Source: Euglena gracilis
Taxonomy: Eukaryota; Euglenida; Euglenophyceae; Euglenales
NCBI GenBank assembly: GCA_039621445.1
Contig: CP154956.1
Span: 12,337,443 to 12,401,442 of the forward strand
DNA: 64,000 bases
Direction: 5' to 3'
A program made the position numbers and the translations under genes. The notes under the pieces were generated by a model. That model did no database searches. It was not told where the DNA came from and saw only the letters and a list, made by a program, of their open reading frames with translations. The stretch's first letter is position 1; every line of letters starts with the position of its first letter. This document shows, in pieces, positions 40,010-51,174 of the stretch.

Positions 40010-43000
40010 CTTAACCTCAGTGCTGGGGGGGGGTGTTCGTTTTGGCAGTCGACTTGGGGTACTTCTTTCTAAATTATTGGGGGTCGGCTGAAATTCTGTC
40101 ATTAAGGAAGCAGGATGAAATAAAGCTGAGGGTGATGCGGCCGGCCAGCGCCGCCCCGGGGAGGCTCACCCGGCGGCCGTCCTTCGAGCGGCCGAACAGC
40201 ACGATGACCGCCGACTGGATGAGGGCGGTGACGACGCCCACCGCGTTGCGCCCAGAGAGCTGTGCTGACCCCCCCCACCCCCCCAATGGGGATGGCGGCT
40301 GGCTCCGCTCCAGCTGACTCGTGATGTGCAGGGGTTTCTTTAAGGCCGGGGGGGGGGGAGGGGGTTCCCCCACCCACCCACCCCCTGGGGGGGGGGGCTG
40401 GGGGGGGGGTCCCAGGGGACCCACTCACTTTCCCCCGAAAACGGCCAAAAATCGCGAAAAATGCTAAAAATAGCAGTAGAAAAATTTTCAGCGCCTTTCA
40501 GCGCCACCCCCCCCCCAGGGGGGGGCTTGGTTGGACCCACCCGCCCTACCCCCCCCCCAGGGTCCAAGACTAAAAAAAACCCTGGTGGTGTGGCACTGAC
40601 CAGACTGACCGGAGGAGTGGTCCGGGCCACCCCTGCTGTTATTTTGGCATTTTTTCACCGTCTCAACTGCGTTTCCTTCGAATGCATGTGGTGTGGGGCA
40701 GGCACAAATCATTTGGCACCCCAGACCATACGGACATTAGCCTGACCCCCAAACAAGAACAAAGCAAGGCAATTTTCTTGGAAGCCTCGCCTTCTGGCCT
40801 CAATTCAAAGAAATACTCCAGCAAGCAAAAATAAACAGTTGTCCAAATGGGTCACGACTTGGTGGAATGAGGATTACACTGGCAGTGTTGAAAATCTAAA
40901 AGGGGGACAGCTCTTCTGCGTAGGAACGTAGATGAAAGGGTCCTTCTTTGCAAGCAGGCCGTAGCCGACCCACATGGAACAATTCAGCAACGTGACAATC
41001 ACCAGTGGCACGACGAAAGCAGCAGCACTCCGTTCTCGAATCGCTTGGGCTACATTTAGCGTTGATTATGGGAGCTTGATGCTGACAGAATGCATCATAA
41101 AGAAAGGAGGCAGTTTTTTATTTTGTTTTTTGTTTTTTATTTTGTTCAAGAAAGGGAGGTGAGGTCAGGTCAACTTTGAGGTCAACTTTGAGGGGCCAGA
41201 AATTTGGCTACAAGGAGGAGGGAAGCCCCAGGTAGTTAGTTGCACCTGACGAGAGACGACGACTTCCCAAGCAAGATATCAGCAGCCTTCGTGGGAGGCA
41301 GTCTTTTTTTTTGCGTGCAAAAATGTGCGTTTCAGCACTGTCCATCACGAAAACCAACCATGCGGGGTTTGAAAATGCACTACCTCCATCAGCCCCATTA
41401 CATCCACCCAGTTTTTTTTTCTTTCGAAAACCCCCCCACGCCCCCCCCCCCCCAGGGTCAACCCACCCACTCACCCACCCACCCAAATCACATCCAAAAC
41501 CGGCCGAAAATCCTTGAAATATTTTTCTGGCCTGGCCTTCAGCCGGCCAGGCCGGACTCACCCAATGGTGCACCGGAAAAACCCCAATGAGGGGTCCAGT
41601 GGCCCAAACCCACCCACCCAATCTCGAACCCCCCACCCGGGGGTTCACACAGGTGTTTAGTTAATCTATGGGTGCGGCCTTCGTCAAAAAGAAGCCGTGG
41701 TGGACACCTCAACTTGGATGCCCTTTCTTTGTCGGAAAGAGACAGAGAGAGAGAAAGAGAGAGATTTCTTACTGAAATTGCGAGGCATCGCTTTTAAAAA
41801 ATCAGGCTCTCATCCGGAGCAAGGAACATCAATGCAGTGAAGGTGTTTGCCATCAAGCCCGCAAGGAGCTGCGAGCGGGACTTTGCTTCCAGTCTGAAAA
41901 GGTCTAACAACAACAACAAATGCACAATCACAGACCAACCAATCCTGCTCATATGAAGTTTGCCACTTCAAGATTTGTGACAGTGCCCTCCATCACAGAA
42001 GCTGGCGAAGGGAAATTAAAAAGCACTCTATGAAAAATTATATGAAAAAAACTATGTAAAAATCAGACCTCTGGAAGGATAAGAATATTACCATGACCTT
42101 GGTCCAGGGTCAGGGTGGACAGGGTATGGGAGGGGGTGTCACTCCTCTCCTTGACCAGGGGGGGGGGTCCGCCCCCCGCCCTGCCAGAGGGGTCCGGATC
42201 AACCCCGGTGGTACCACCCAAAAATTCAACAAAGTCATCTTTGAACTTAGGCTGCTGTTCTTTGAGTCAAAAAAATTTAAAATGATTTTTTTTCAAAGTA
42301 ACTCGAAAATGAAAGCAAAATCAAAGGAAATGTGCTGCGGCCTAAAAAAATGAAGCCCTTGCAATGCCCGATTCAACTGTAAATTTGTTTTTAATTTCTA
42401 ATTCCTTCTTTTCCCGGTATGGTTTGTTTTTTATTTTCAGTTAAAAAAATTTTGCATTGTTTTTGTTCTCTTCTTCTAAATTTTCCATTTCGGGGTTCGA
42501 ACCGTGGTTGCACCAATAACCTCATTGCCTTTCATTAAAACCCAGTTCACTATTAATAAAAAGCTCAGCACTTGTCAAAACCTGGTTAATTTAGTTTATC
42601 AGGGGTCCAGCAACCTTTCTGTTGACAAAATGGCCAGGACCCTGTCAGACTGAGTTGAACTAAGCACAGGGGTGGGGGAGGCATCTCGGAGTTTCCTGGA
42701 GTGCCTGGACAGGACTTCAGGGGGGTTTGGAAGGTGGGTCATGCATGTCTGGTCGTGGGTCAGATTTTGCCTGAAATGGGTCTTTTCGGGCCATCCAACA
42801 ATGCTTGGTCTAGTCCCCAGGGCAAGTTTGGCCATGCCCTCACCTCCCCCCCCCAAGGGGGGGTCGGATCTGGGTGCCTTGGAGTGCCTGCCCACAGGAA
42901 GCCCCCCAAGGTGGTTCAGCCATGCCTCAAATTCAGCCTGGGCCCTGAGTCCCCCCGTTCTACATAAGACCAGGAAAAATTGTGGCAAAAATCAGGGATT

Positions 43001-44497
43001 CTTCAAAATCAAATAAAAGTAGAAATCGAAAAACTGTCAGAAAAAAAACCAAAAACCACCACAAATTTGTCAAAAAATTTGAAAAACACAAAAGAAAAAA
43101 AATGCCCCCTCCCCCTGCAGGGATACCGAACGATATTCCATTAATGGCTGATTAATTGCCCCAGGCGAATATCCCCCACATATTTGGCCCGAAAACAAAT
43201 CCTTGAAGAGGCGACAATTTCTTTCCCATTTCCCGCGATCAAGCAAGAGCATGACCCTCAAAAGACAAAATCTGGTTGGAAAAACAAAAATAAAAAACAT
43301 TGCTCATCAAGACCTGCAAGAAAAGAGCCTAATACTAATATTTAAGTTCAGAGAAACGTAAAGCTGTGCACTTTGAGATCTATGGCGAAGGCTCGTCTGC
43401 CTGTCAGCTGCATCGGTGATTCCAAATGCTATGGTACAAATCTCCATCAGCAGACAAAAAATTCCCATCAATTGCAGGGAGAACTTCTTCCGTGTTATTC
43501 CGGGATCTTTGGGCTGTGCCGACAGCATGGGGCCTCAAACTGCCTTGGTTCCAGAGGTGGACTGGAGGAATCTAACTTCAATTCCATTCCTCATCCGAAC
43601 TCACAAAACATTTGTGGAATTTTTAAAGGAGCTTGGGTTGATGCTTTTTGACAAGCCATCCCTGGGCCCGAGGATGCGTTCCACTTTCGCAGTGACCGCA
43701 ACGTGGCCTTTCTCTCCTGCCAATGTGAGAATGGTTGAGACGTAAAAGAGGGTCGTCCAAAAGGGGTAGTTTTGGCAAATTGATTGATTTCCAGAAAAGG
43801 CATCAAGATTAAACAAATGAGTGCTTGATCATTTTATTTGGCAAGAAACAACATTCAATTACTTTGGCACGGAATTATTTATGGGAAGCACACAGTCCGG
43901 ACAAAAATGATGGGAAACAAAACCGGCAGGGAAAAAGTTGGCGGAGAAAAAGAGATGGTAAAATTTCGATTTTGGAAAAATCAATGATGGGAAAGTTGAA
44001 CTTTTCACAGGAGATGGTAATATTTTCTCCCACCGACGATGAAAATTTTTCGGGGGAAAGGCATCCCAAATTCCCAAAAAAGGTAAAATTGGTCTTCTGG
44101 GTGTCTTTTTGTGCTTTTTCAAAAAAACCAAAAATGACCATATGTCATAATGTCATGTTTTGTGCCTGAAAACTGACCACCTGTGAATGTGTTCTCTCCA
44201 AATGGCGTAGAAAGGGTACAGGGGGGGAAATGACGGGAAAAAATGATGGGGGAAATTGGGAGGTTTCCGATCATTTTATATCCCATCATTTTGTCCGGAC
44301 TGTTTGGGTGTCATTAGCAGGCACCCATGGTCACTTCCCATTTTGGCACCATAGTAGGCCCTGGTTGGCCCTGGTTGGCCCTGGTTGGCCAATAATTTGC
44401 CGTCAGTGGGGGGTATGCCATAAAAAATGAGCATGCATCATAATTATACCATGCACTTTTCTCGATCCACTTTCACGAACCTTTGCCCACTTTTCAC

Positions 44498-44540
<43 letters not shown>

Positions 44541-47500
44541 CTTTGATTTTTGTTGCTTTTGGGCAGCGTTTATGGCCGCTTTTTGGTGCCTTTGGTTATT
44601 TTTAGGTGCTCTCCATGGTTTTTGGCCACTTTTCCCACTTTTGCCACTTATACCGCTTTTGGACACTTTTTGCCAGTTTTTTGTAACTTTTTGACTGCTT
44701 TTTGCCACTTTTGCCGACTTTAACTGCTTTTGGCTGCTTTTGGACACTTTCGTTGACTTTTTGCCACTTTCTGCTACCCCCCCCCCAAATACAACCCCCC
44801 CCCAAATACAACCCCCCCCAAATATAAAAACCCCCCTGAGGACCTTGAAATCCCGCCCGAATATAAAACCCTCCCCCCTCCGGCGCAAAGCGCAAAAAAA
44901 AATCGACAAAATCTGATAAATCTCTCCTGAAATTGTGATTTTTGGTAGATTTGGGAGCAATTTTTACCAAAAATGTGTGAAAATTGCTCCTTCGCCCGAA
45001 AGGTGAGAATTTTGGACCCTAAAGGTGGGTGTATTTGTGATTTTGGACCGAAAAAGTGACTACTAGATCCAGCCAGGAAGTTGATTTTTCCGACCGAATA
45101 TAAAACCCCCCAAATATAAAACCCTCCGTGGGGTCTTGAAATTTCCATCCAAATACAAAACCGGGGGGGGGGGGGTTGTATTTGGGGGGGGTTTACTTGT
45201 TGATTGCTTTTGGTCACTTTTGCTGATTCTTGGCCACTTTTTGATGGATGTTGACTGCTTTTGGCCACTTTTGCGGACTTTTTTGTTTTTCGACTGCCTT
45301 TGACCAATTTTTGCTGACATCCATTGCCTTTTGCTGCTTTTTGCCTTCTTTTGGCCGCTGTTGCCGACTTTTGGCCACTTTTTTGATGCTTTTGACTGCT
45401 TTTTGTCACTTTTGCCCCTTTTGACTGTTTTTGTCCACTCTTGCCCACTTTTGGCCACTTTAGGGCCTTTCCTCAACCTTTTGGACACTTTTGGGTCATT
45501 TTTGACATCCTTGGCACTTTTGATTTCTTTTAGCCACTTCTGGCCAATTTCAGGCACTTTTGGCCACTGTTGGCCACTTTTGGCCTACTTCCACTCCACT
45601 CCACATTGGACTGCTTCCACTGCTTTTTGGCCACCCTTGGTTTCTTTTGGCGACTTTTGAGGCACTTTTGGCCACTATGGTCCACTTGGGGACTAATCAA
45701 CCAACAAGAGGCATAGTCGGCCCTGGTCTGCCCTGGTCGGTGCCTGGTCGTCAGACATTAGCTTTCTTAGGAACTCGTTCAGCCAGGGCTTTTGTCTCAA
45801 TAAATACGACACCAAAAAAAATGCAAATAAAATTTTCAATTCTGGGCAAAATATATTAAAAGCATAGTTTTTCCGCATTTTTTGGCCTACAAAAGCCAAA
45901 TATATCGTTGGCAAAAGGAAAAAAACAAACTTATGTGAAAAAGGCCTTGGAAAAACTTTGGAAATTCTGGAATCAATTACGTTCTCAGCGAACCACGGAG
46001 CACAGAGGAAAAAGCAAGCAATGCATAAAAAGCAGAAAACAATAATAAAAGCAAATTTTGCGAAATGCCTCTCGAAAAATTTCCACCAGCTGGCCCTGCT
46101 TGAACCCCCCCCCTTGAGGGGTCCATTAGGATTTCTGCAAGCCAAATTTGGACTAGCTGCAGTCGAACCCCCCCCTGGGGGGGTACGGCGAACCCTTGAG
46201 CAGAAGCCTGCCCCAGAGACACTGGGTTTGGGATTGTGAAACCCCATTTTGGGTTCAATATGGGGTGCCCCATTTGGGGGTTTTCAGGCTGGACCCCCAA
46301 AAGGGCGGGCAGACCCCTCTCTGATGAGATCAATTCATGAAACTGAATGAAAATCTGGGTCTGGTACCAAGGCAACCAATCCAAGATTTTAATAGAAACT
46401 GTGGCTTGTAAACCTTCCCCTTGCTAGCATCAATCCAGGCATATTGGACCACCAGACGAACAAATCCTTAGCCAATATTGCATACACCATCCACGATACA
46501 CAATTCAGCAGCTGCATTGTCAAAGTGGTGTGGTCAAGGGCATCTGGGGTGTGGTGTCGTCTGGCCCATGCAATTTCTTGCGTGATAAATGAAAAAATGT
46601 TTTCAAAATCCGGGGAAAAAACCAGTCAGTCACTTCCAAGTTTTTTTAAAGCGCTTTGAAAACCCTAAAAACCCTCAGAAAAATTTATGCCTTCACCTCA
46701 AAAAAACTAATGTTTCAATGTTTTAAAAACATTCTGGCAAAGGTTTTCTCCGAACTAGCAAAACCTCTTCAAAAACAAACCAACTGCAGGGGAAAAATTA
46801 TCTCTGGCATTGCTGGAACATTATGCGTCCATCCAAACTCGAAAAAATGGCATTTTCACCTGTTTGATTTTGAGCCACGTTCCATAGATGGAGAAAGAAA
46901 TGAAAATTTTCGTCTTAAAAATGAATATCTGGTCACTTCCCACCCCCAACAGCTGCTGGCTGACCCCCCCCTCCCCCATATGGGGGTCCCCCGGCTGGAA
47001 CTGGGCTTGACCTGGGGTCGAACCGGGTGCCAAAAAAATCAAAACCCCAAAGATGCCCCAAAAAAAACTGCCGAATGTGCAAAAAAATCGATTTTTTGAC
47101 CCCAAATTTGCCCTGGCCAGCCCAAATCCAACCCATTTTTGGCCCATTTTTGCACCTCCAAGAGCCAAAAATCCTTTACTGCAGCCGAGCAAAGGGCGGC
47201 TGGAAAAAAATTAAAACTCATCGATGGGAGACCAGGAGACCAGGGGTGCCTTGTGCTATGGGGTGCCTGCCCATAGCAGGCACAGCCCCCCCCCCCCCGG
47301 GAGGGGGGTCAGTTTTGGAAGCCCTTGCCTGCCAACCCAGCATAATTTCCTTTGAAAATGCCCATTTTCGGGCTCTGGTGCCTTCGGCGCCGGGAAAGGC
47401 ATTATTTTTTTTTCAGGCACCCTAAAAACCTAAAAAAACCCTTAAAAACCTCAAAAAAATTTAAAAAAATTGGTCTTCGAAAATTTTCCGAATTTTGAGC

Positions 47501-48132
47501 AAGAAAGAAATCGCAAAAACTTGGCTTAAAAAAACACGCCAACTCCGGGGAAAAATTGATTTCTGGCATCGCATTGTCTATCCACTCATAACTGAAAAAA
47601 ATTGACTTTCATTTTAATTTTTCAACCTGGACTGACGTTGGTTCCATGCCCAGATGGCTCTTTGACGGGGGTCTCCTTCACCGTGATGACACTCTAGTCC
47701 ACGACCCCAGCAGGTGTGGTTCCCAACTCAGTGGACAGGTCCACTCAATTGGGACCCCCAGGTGCTTGGCCCGGGCCATCATCGAAGGTAAAGAACCTGA
47801 GGAGGGCCAAATTCGTATGTTAGGAATTTGGCGGCCATGTGCACAAGGCTGAAGGCCAAATTTAGGTGGGCCAAGTTTGCATAGAAGGAGGAGGGAAGCC
47901 AAGAGCCCGGGGGGATATCCTTGACTCCCTCCTAAATTTGCCATCCCTTCCACCAAATCAAAAACTAGTCAGTCTCCCGATTTCAGTGGTTGGCCATTGA
48001 CGAAGCGATTGCATGATCTGGCCCATTGGACGGTGGGAAAAGAGGAGGCATAGAGCGCGCAGGATAGCACCACCCCGATGCTGGGGAACACAACCGCTGA
48101 AATGAATTCCGGGTTCATCAGAGGATCGCCAT
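39817..48132 (-). CDS. SWEET-type sugar transporter (MtN3/saliva family)
   Basis: Membrane carrier for sugars with two three-helix repeats. Minus-strand exons: TM1 (48132 to about 47978), TM2-TM3 part (46543 to about 46414), a possible TM4 exon (43545-43395), TM5 (41893 to about 41806), TM6 (41049-40928), TM7 (40259-40171) and C-terminal tail with stop (40009-39817). Matching family features are LLNCVSWMVYAILAKDLF with SNMPG in the first repeat and LLNCSMWVGYGLLAKKDPF with NAVGVVTALIQ in the second. The last three exons join in phase by GT-AG rules. The 8.3-kb gene has introns packed with MITEs and a minisatellite. The last intron is itself a dispersed repeat. The 5' end is not located. Confidence 0.7.
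40010..40170 (-). other. Last SWEET intron, derived from a dispersed repeat
   Basis: 161 nt, GTGAGC to GGTTAAG. Most of it (about 40013-40130) matches the repeat at 38690-38835. The acceptor TTAAG is the same pentamer as in the transposon-derived PDI intron. Confidence 0.55.
40171..40259 (-). CDS. SWEET exon: TM7
   Basis: Between GCACAG and CCG/GTGAGC, 89 nt. Encodes LSGRNAVGVVTALIQSAV then IVLFGRSKDGR. The NxxGxxxxxxQ motif at the start of TM7 is kept. It ends in phase 2, matching the tail exon. GC content is far above the flanks. Confidence 0.8.
40330..40575. mobile_element. TTTCTTTAAGGCCGG repeat, copy 2
   Basis: Same order of blocks as 19130-19445: TTAAGG start, G/C runs, CCCACTCACTTTC, a short A-rich centre, CAGCGCCTTTCAGCGCC, then CCCACCCGCCCTACCCCC and GGTCCAAGACTAAAAAAA. 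This order and length conservation shows one dispersed element family. Confidence 0.55.
40928..41049 (-). CDS. SWEET exon: TM6
   Basis: Bounded by ATGTAG and TAC/GTTCCT, 122 nt. Reads QAIRERSAAAFVVPLVIV, then TLLNCSMWVGYGLLAKKDPF and IY. This is the most diagnostic SWEET exon of the gene and ends in phase 0, as needed by the next exon. Confidence 0.8.
41420..41480. repeat. C-rich CCCACCCACTCACC repeat
   Basis: C runs pass into CCCACCCACTCACCCACCC units. Part of a poly-C/G element whose right end lies near 41650; the GGCCTTCAGCCGGCCAGGCC palindrome at about 41530-41555 is its centre. Confidence 0.5.
41806..41893 (-). CDS. SWEET exon: TM5
   Basis: After CCTTTTCAG the segment encodes LEAKSRSQLLAGLMANTF then TALMFLAPDESL. 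It matches the start of the second repeat (GxxxNxxxxxMYxSPL). No GT donor before the stop; GAGA/GCCTGA would be a GC donor. Confidence 0.6.
42070..43330. other. SWEET intron, no exon seen
   Basis: Contains a poly-G block at 42100-42200, A/T-rich DNA and a GGTGGGTCATGCATG/CCCCCCCCAAGGGGGG repeat block at 42660-42950. None of the open frames is convincing. Confidence 0.35.
43395..43545 (-). CDS. SWEET exon: possible TM4 region
   Basis: Minus strand reads KDPGITRKKFSLQLMGIF then CLLMEICTIAFGITDAADRQ. It is a basic lead with one helix, in the place where the linker TM4 is expected. Identity is inferred from position. Confidence 0.4.
43893..44302. mobile_element. CAGTCCGGACAAAAATGA-ended MITE
   Basis: A 410-bp element with near-perfect 22-bp ends starting CAGTCCGGACAAAAATGATG and ending with its complement. 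It has internal GGGAAA/TTTCCC arms. Partial copies start at 37128 (CAGTCCAGACAAAAATGAC) and near 19070. I saw no clear target duplication. It lies within a SWEET intron. Confidence 0.75.
44350..44395. repeat. GGCCCTGGTT tandem repeat
   Basis: Three to four perfect copies of CCCTGGTTGG; a decayed GCCCTGGTC version occurs at 45719-45750. Confidence 0.8.
44499..44540. repeat. Poly-C run
   Basis: An uninterrupted C run of about 39-40 bases, among the longest homopolymers in the window. Sequencing length may be unreliable. Confidence 0.9.
44545..45690. repeat. TTTTGGCCACTTTTGCC minisatellite, split by an element
   Basis: Degenerate 15-18-bp units such as TTTTGGCCACTTTTGCC and TTTTGACTGCTTTTTGCC repeat over about 700 bp (44545-44770 and 45195-45690). 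The middle (about 44776-45200) is a separate mobile element. The minus-strand reading gives Lys/Ser/Gln-rich frames that are by-products. Confidence 0.8.
44776..45200. mobile_element. CCCCAAATATAAAACC element, copy 1
   Basis: Ends ACCCCCCCCCCAAATACAACC and GGTTGTATTTGGGGGGGTTTA form an inverted pair with TA outside. Inside are CCAAATATAAAACCC units, CTCCGGCGCAAAGCGC and GGAAGTTGATTTTTCCGACC. It is inserted in the minisatellite. The copy at 59268-59642 is in the opposite orientation. Confidence 0.7.
46092..46213. mobile_element. Decayed TTGCTTAAG-family element
   Basis: GACTAGCTGCAGTCGAACCCC and GGCGAACCCTTGAGCAGAAG match the right part of 33528-33947 and 61151-61536. Left side truncated. Confidence 0.45.
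46414..46543 (-). CDS. SWEET exon: TM2-TM3 of first repeat
   Basis: After CACCCCAG the segment codes for TTLTMQLLNCVSWMVYAIL then AKDLFVWWSNMPG. LNCxxWxxYxxL...DxxxxxxNxPG is the core SWEET signature. High similarity to the TM6-TM7 block of the same gene shows the internal repeat. Confidence 0.7.
47255..47440. mobile_element. GGTGCCTGCC/GGCAGGCAC repeat block
   Basis: GGGGTGCCTGCCCATAGCAGGC, a C/G run and CCTTCGGCGCCGGG match the interior of the element at 18706-18983. The ends are unclear. It lies in the SWEET gene between the TM1 and TM3 exons. Confidence 0.45.
47978..48132 (-). CDS. SWEET exon: TM1
   Basis: After TTTCCCCAG the minus strand reads FISAVVFPSIGVVLSCALY then ASSFPTVQWARSC. 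A small-residue helix ending in SxFPT is the SWEET TM1 pattern (usually SPxPT). The exon's 3' border is uncertain. Confidence 0.6.
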
Positions 48133-49702
48133 CTGGGGAAAAAGAGAATGATGGCATGTATCTTATGGCATGGAAACCTCATCAGATTCCCCCAAAAATT
48201 GCTATCTTCAATGAAATACATCTCTGTTTGTGTTTTTCTTGCGAACTTGAAATGTCCAAACCTCCAAAAATAATAACCCGTTGTGTTTAATATTAAGACA
48301 GCTAATTAAAATTTGAACTAACCGTCATTTTGGGCTGTTTCATTAGCAGTTGGTTCAAATCCTACGGTGGAGCTGTTGATTGGGGGAGGGTAATGGGCCG
48401 GGGTTGCCCCCAAAGGTGGCCCTGCCATCCTCGGCCGACGCGCACTGCCGGGGCCTCATGGCGGGGGCCTGAGTCATCGCGAGGACGCTAGGCCACCAAC
48501 CCATTCAGATTTTAGGTACAGAATTTTGCTGCGACAATATCCATTCACCGAACAAGATCAGTGCTAAACACATTGGGAAAGTCGAGAAACTGATGATGAA
48601 GCACATTTGTGGTGATTTGTTTTTTGGGTGTGGTTTCAGCAGGGTATCTCAAAATTTGCAATGCAAAAAGGCAAAGCCAAATGCAAGAAGCAAGCAAAAT
48701 GTAATTTCCTTCAGGACCTCCCCAGATTGCAGAGGTAGACTCAGAAAGAGGACTCAGAAATTTATTCACCACATTTTCCCCATTGTGTAACAGTATTTGT
48801 TCTGCAAAGCTGTGCATATTTCGCACTTTTTCTGACCGAGAAAACATACAAACATGAGCCAAATAACAAAAATCAAAACGGCCAATGAAAAAATGGCACA
48901 CCAAATCAAGCGCACTATCAGCATGCTCACCAGGCCAGTCCTCAACATCATAAAATTTTCGCGTCGCAGGACATTCAATGAAAAATCCACAAAGAAAATG
49001 GCCAAAGAAATTGACAAAACCAGGTCGATATGGACATGGGGATTGTTATTTCTGCAGTCGACCATCCACCCAACACGTCAAACAACAGGGATTTCAAAAT
49101 CTTTGCATTCTTTGACTTTGTTGTTTTAATCGACCGTCAAAGAATTCATATTTAGGAATCTTCCTCTATGCATGCAACTTCAATCAATACTTTCATGGCT
49201 GGGTGGGGTCATGGCTGGGGGGGGGGTCATGCTTGGCCTCCAAATCAAAAGAGGGAAAGGATTGATAAAAAATGAGTTAAAATTGAGAAATGTAAATCAA
49301 AATCAGGTCCACAACCATCAGTCCCAAAACAACAGACCACTTCGCTGGGCCGACCAAAAACACAAAAATTTATTGATAATATTCCTCTGCTGGCAGAAGC
49401 TTCAGAGACAGGGGTGGGAGAAAAACCCAAAACTACAATTGCACAAATCAGCAGTGGTTGGGATGATGGGGAAACAACAGAAACAAACAAACAAACAACA
49501 GAAAAAACATCACCGACAGGCAGGAAAAAAATTCCTTTTTGTGATCGGGGTTTTCAAAACAAAAAAGAACAGAAAACCATGGGCCGTCAATTTTTGGAAG
49601 CCAAACTATAACACCAGTTACACGGTAACTGCAGAACCAACTTTTGAGAAATGACTAATAATAACAAAGATGAAGAGTGCATCGATATGATACAGCCGTG
49701 GG

Positions 49703-49866
49703 TCAGGAAGAGCGAGCACCCAGTCGGCTGATTGCCTCGGGGATACTTCTATTGTTGTCAGGGGCAAAGCCAGGAGACAGCAATGAGGGTGCAGCGCACC
49801 AATCTGTCTCTGGGCATTGTCCAAACCGTCCCACTGTGTCCTTGTCGGCATAAGCAGCTTCCAAAT
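49703..49866 (-). CDS. Terminal exon of an unknown gene
   Basis: A (CT)n tract ending CTCGTGCAG forms a strong acceptor. Then the minus strand reads DLEAAYADKDTVGRFGQC, later AAPSLLSPGFAPDNNRS and IPEAISRLGARSS, with a TGA at 49703-49705. A second frame is also open, so the frame is a choice. No domain recognised. Upstream exons would lie at or beyond the retroelement block. Confidence 0.4.
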
Positions 49867-49871
49867 CTGCA

Positions 49872-49876
49872 CGAGA

Positions 49877-49925
<49 letters not shown>
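49872..49925. repeat. (GA)n microsatellite
   Basis: About 25 GA units with one CA interruption. On the minus strand it is the polypyrimidine tract of the exon at 49703-49866. Confidence 0.9.
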
Positions 49926-49930
<5 letters not shown>

Positions 49931-50173
49931 AAATCAGACAAAATGTACACACACACACACAAAAATTGTCTTTTCATCATTGATTTTTGAAAAATGAATT
50001 CAGTTTTTTTTATAGGTTTATATATTTTTCATTATTTCTTTTACTATTTTTGACCATTTTCCCAACATGCACTGTCGATTCCTCAGGTCCATACTCCAAA
50101 CCAAAACAAATATCATTTAAAAAAAACAAAACTGAAACCCCCCAATCAACACTGGAGTGTCTATGATGAGATC

Positions 50174-50229
50174 TAGGGCGGCCCAAGCAAATTAAAAAAA
50201 AACTTTCCTGTCTTTTAAGGACCACCCTG
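50174..50229. mobile_element. 56-bp mini hAT-like element with perfect 8-bp TSD
   Basis: Left end TAGGGCGGCCCAAGC and right end TTAAGGACCACCCTG, flanks ATGAGATC on both sides (50166-50173 and 50230-50237). Only about 25 bp separate the ends. Similar in size and ends to the 60-bp element in PDI. Confidence 0.8.
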
Positions 50230-50688
50230 ATGAGATCTGGTGGTTATTCCGGCCAGCCAGCCAGCCAGGCCGTGCCAGGCCAGGCTGCCGGGCCGCCGGG
50301 TCGCCGGCCGGGCCTGGCCGGGCCACCGGGGCGCCAGCAGGGCTGGGCTGGGCCGCCCTGACTTCCACAATCCTCAAACATCTGCTGCAGCATGGAACCA
50401 TCAGACACGTAAAGAGCTCAGCACTACACAAAACCTGGTTGGAAAACGGGCCACAAAAAACCTTTTTTGCAATCAGGCAGGTATAACACAATATTTTGGG
50501 CAATTATATTTTTTTGTAAAAGTCATTTCTCGTCAGAGGTTTTTTAAGGACCCGGGGGAGGGGGTCTGGACCCACCCACCCATCCTGGGGGGGGGGCTCG
50601 GGGGGAACCACTTTTGGGGGTGGTCAATTTTTTGGTCCAAAAAATAAAAGAGAATAGAACAAAATCCCGCCTCCGGCAGGATACCCAC

Positions 50689-50960
50689 TCAGCTCAACCC
50701 CCCCTTAGATGCACTTTGGCTTCTGTCTGGTTTAAGGTCTGGCGCTGCATTCCGCTTCTGGCCCTTTCTTCGGAGCAACTCCCAATAATTGTCCGACCCC
50801 ATATTCACTGGGACTTCAAACTTCCGTTTTGTGGTTTCCTTGCCCTTCCCCTCCCCCTTGGGTTTTCGGCTCCCCTTTCTGGCTGCTGCTGCTGCTGCTT
50901 CTGTTGCTGCTCGATTTCGTTCCCAAGAGGTGCTCGGGGTGGTAAGGGGCCTACTCCTCC
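50689..50960 (-). pseudogene. Basic alanine-rich tail of the retroelement block
   Basis: Minus strand reads RNRAATEAAAAAARKGSRKP, KGEGKGKETTKRKFEVPV and NMGSDNYWELLRRKGQ, then a stop. Highly basic with a poly-Ala run encoded by a CTG/GCAGCAGCAG tract. Perhaps a nucleic-acid-binding segment. Confidence 0.35.
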
Positions 50961-51174
50961 ACTGCGCGCCGGCGGGTACCAGTGTCACCTGCAGTGGGCC
51001 CTTTTTACCACCACAGCCCGCCGGGTCCCCCTGGGAAGGAAATGCTTTCCGCTGCTGCTTGCTGGGCTGCTGCTGTTGCTGCTGATTCCCCGACCCTTTG
51101 GACCCACCCTGGGCTCTTTGCTCTTGGTGTGGTGTGGTTCCCAGTTGTTGTGTTGCTGTCTCCCGTTGCTGTTC

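Noticed and set aside
44403-45557. Long minus-strand Lys/Ser/Gln-rich open frames
   Set aside because: They are translations of a minisatellite and of a poly-C run; no other coding signal.
48766-49065. Hydrophobic minus frame that looks like membrane helices
   Set aside because: It overlaps a copy of the GTCCCAGCA...CGTCAAAAAATG repeat family, so the helices are translations of A/T-rich repeat.
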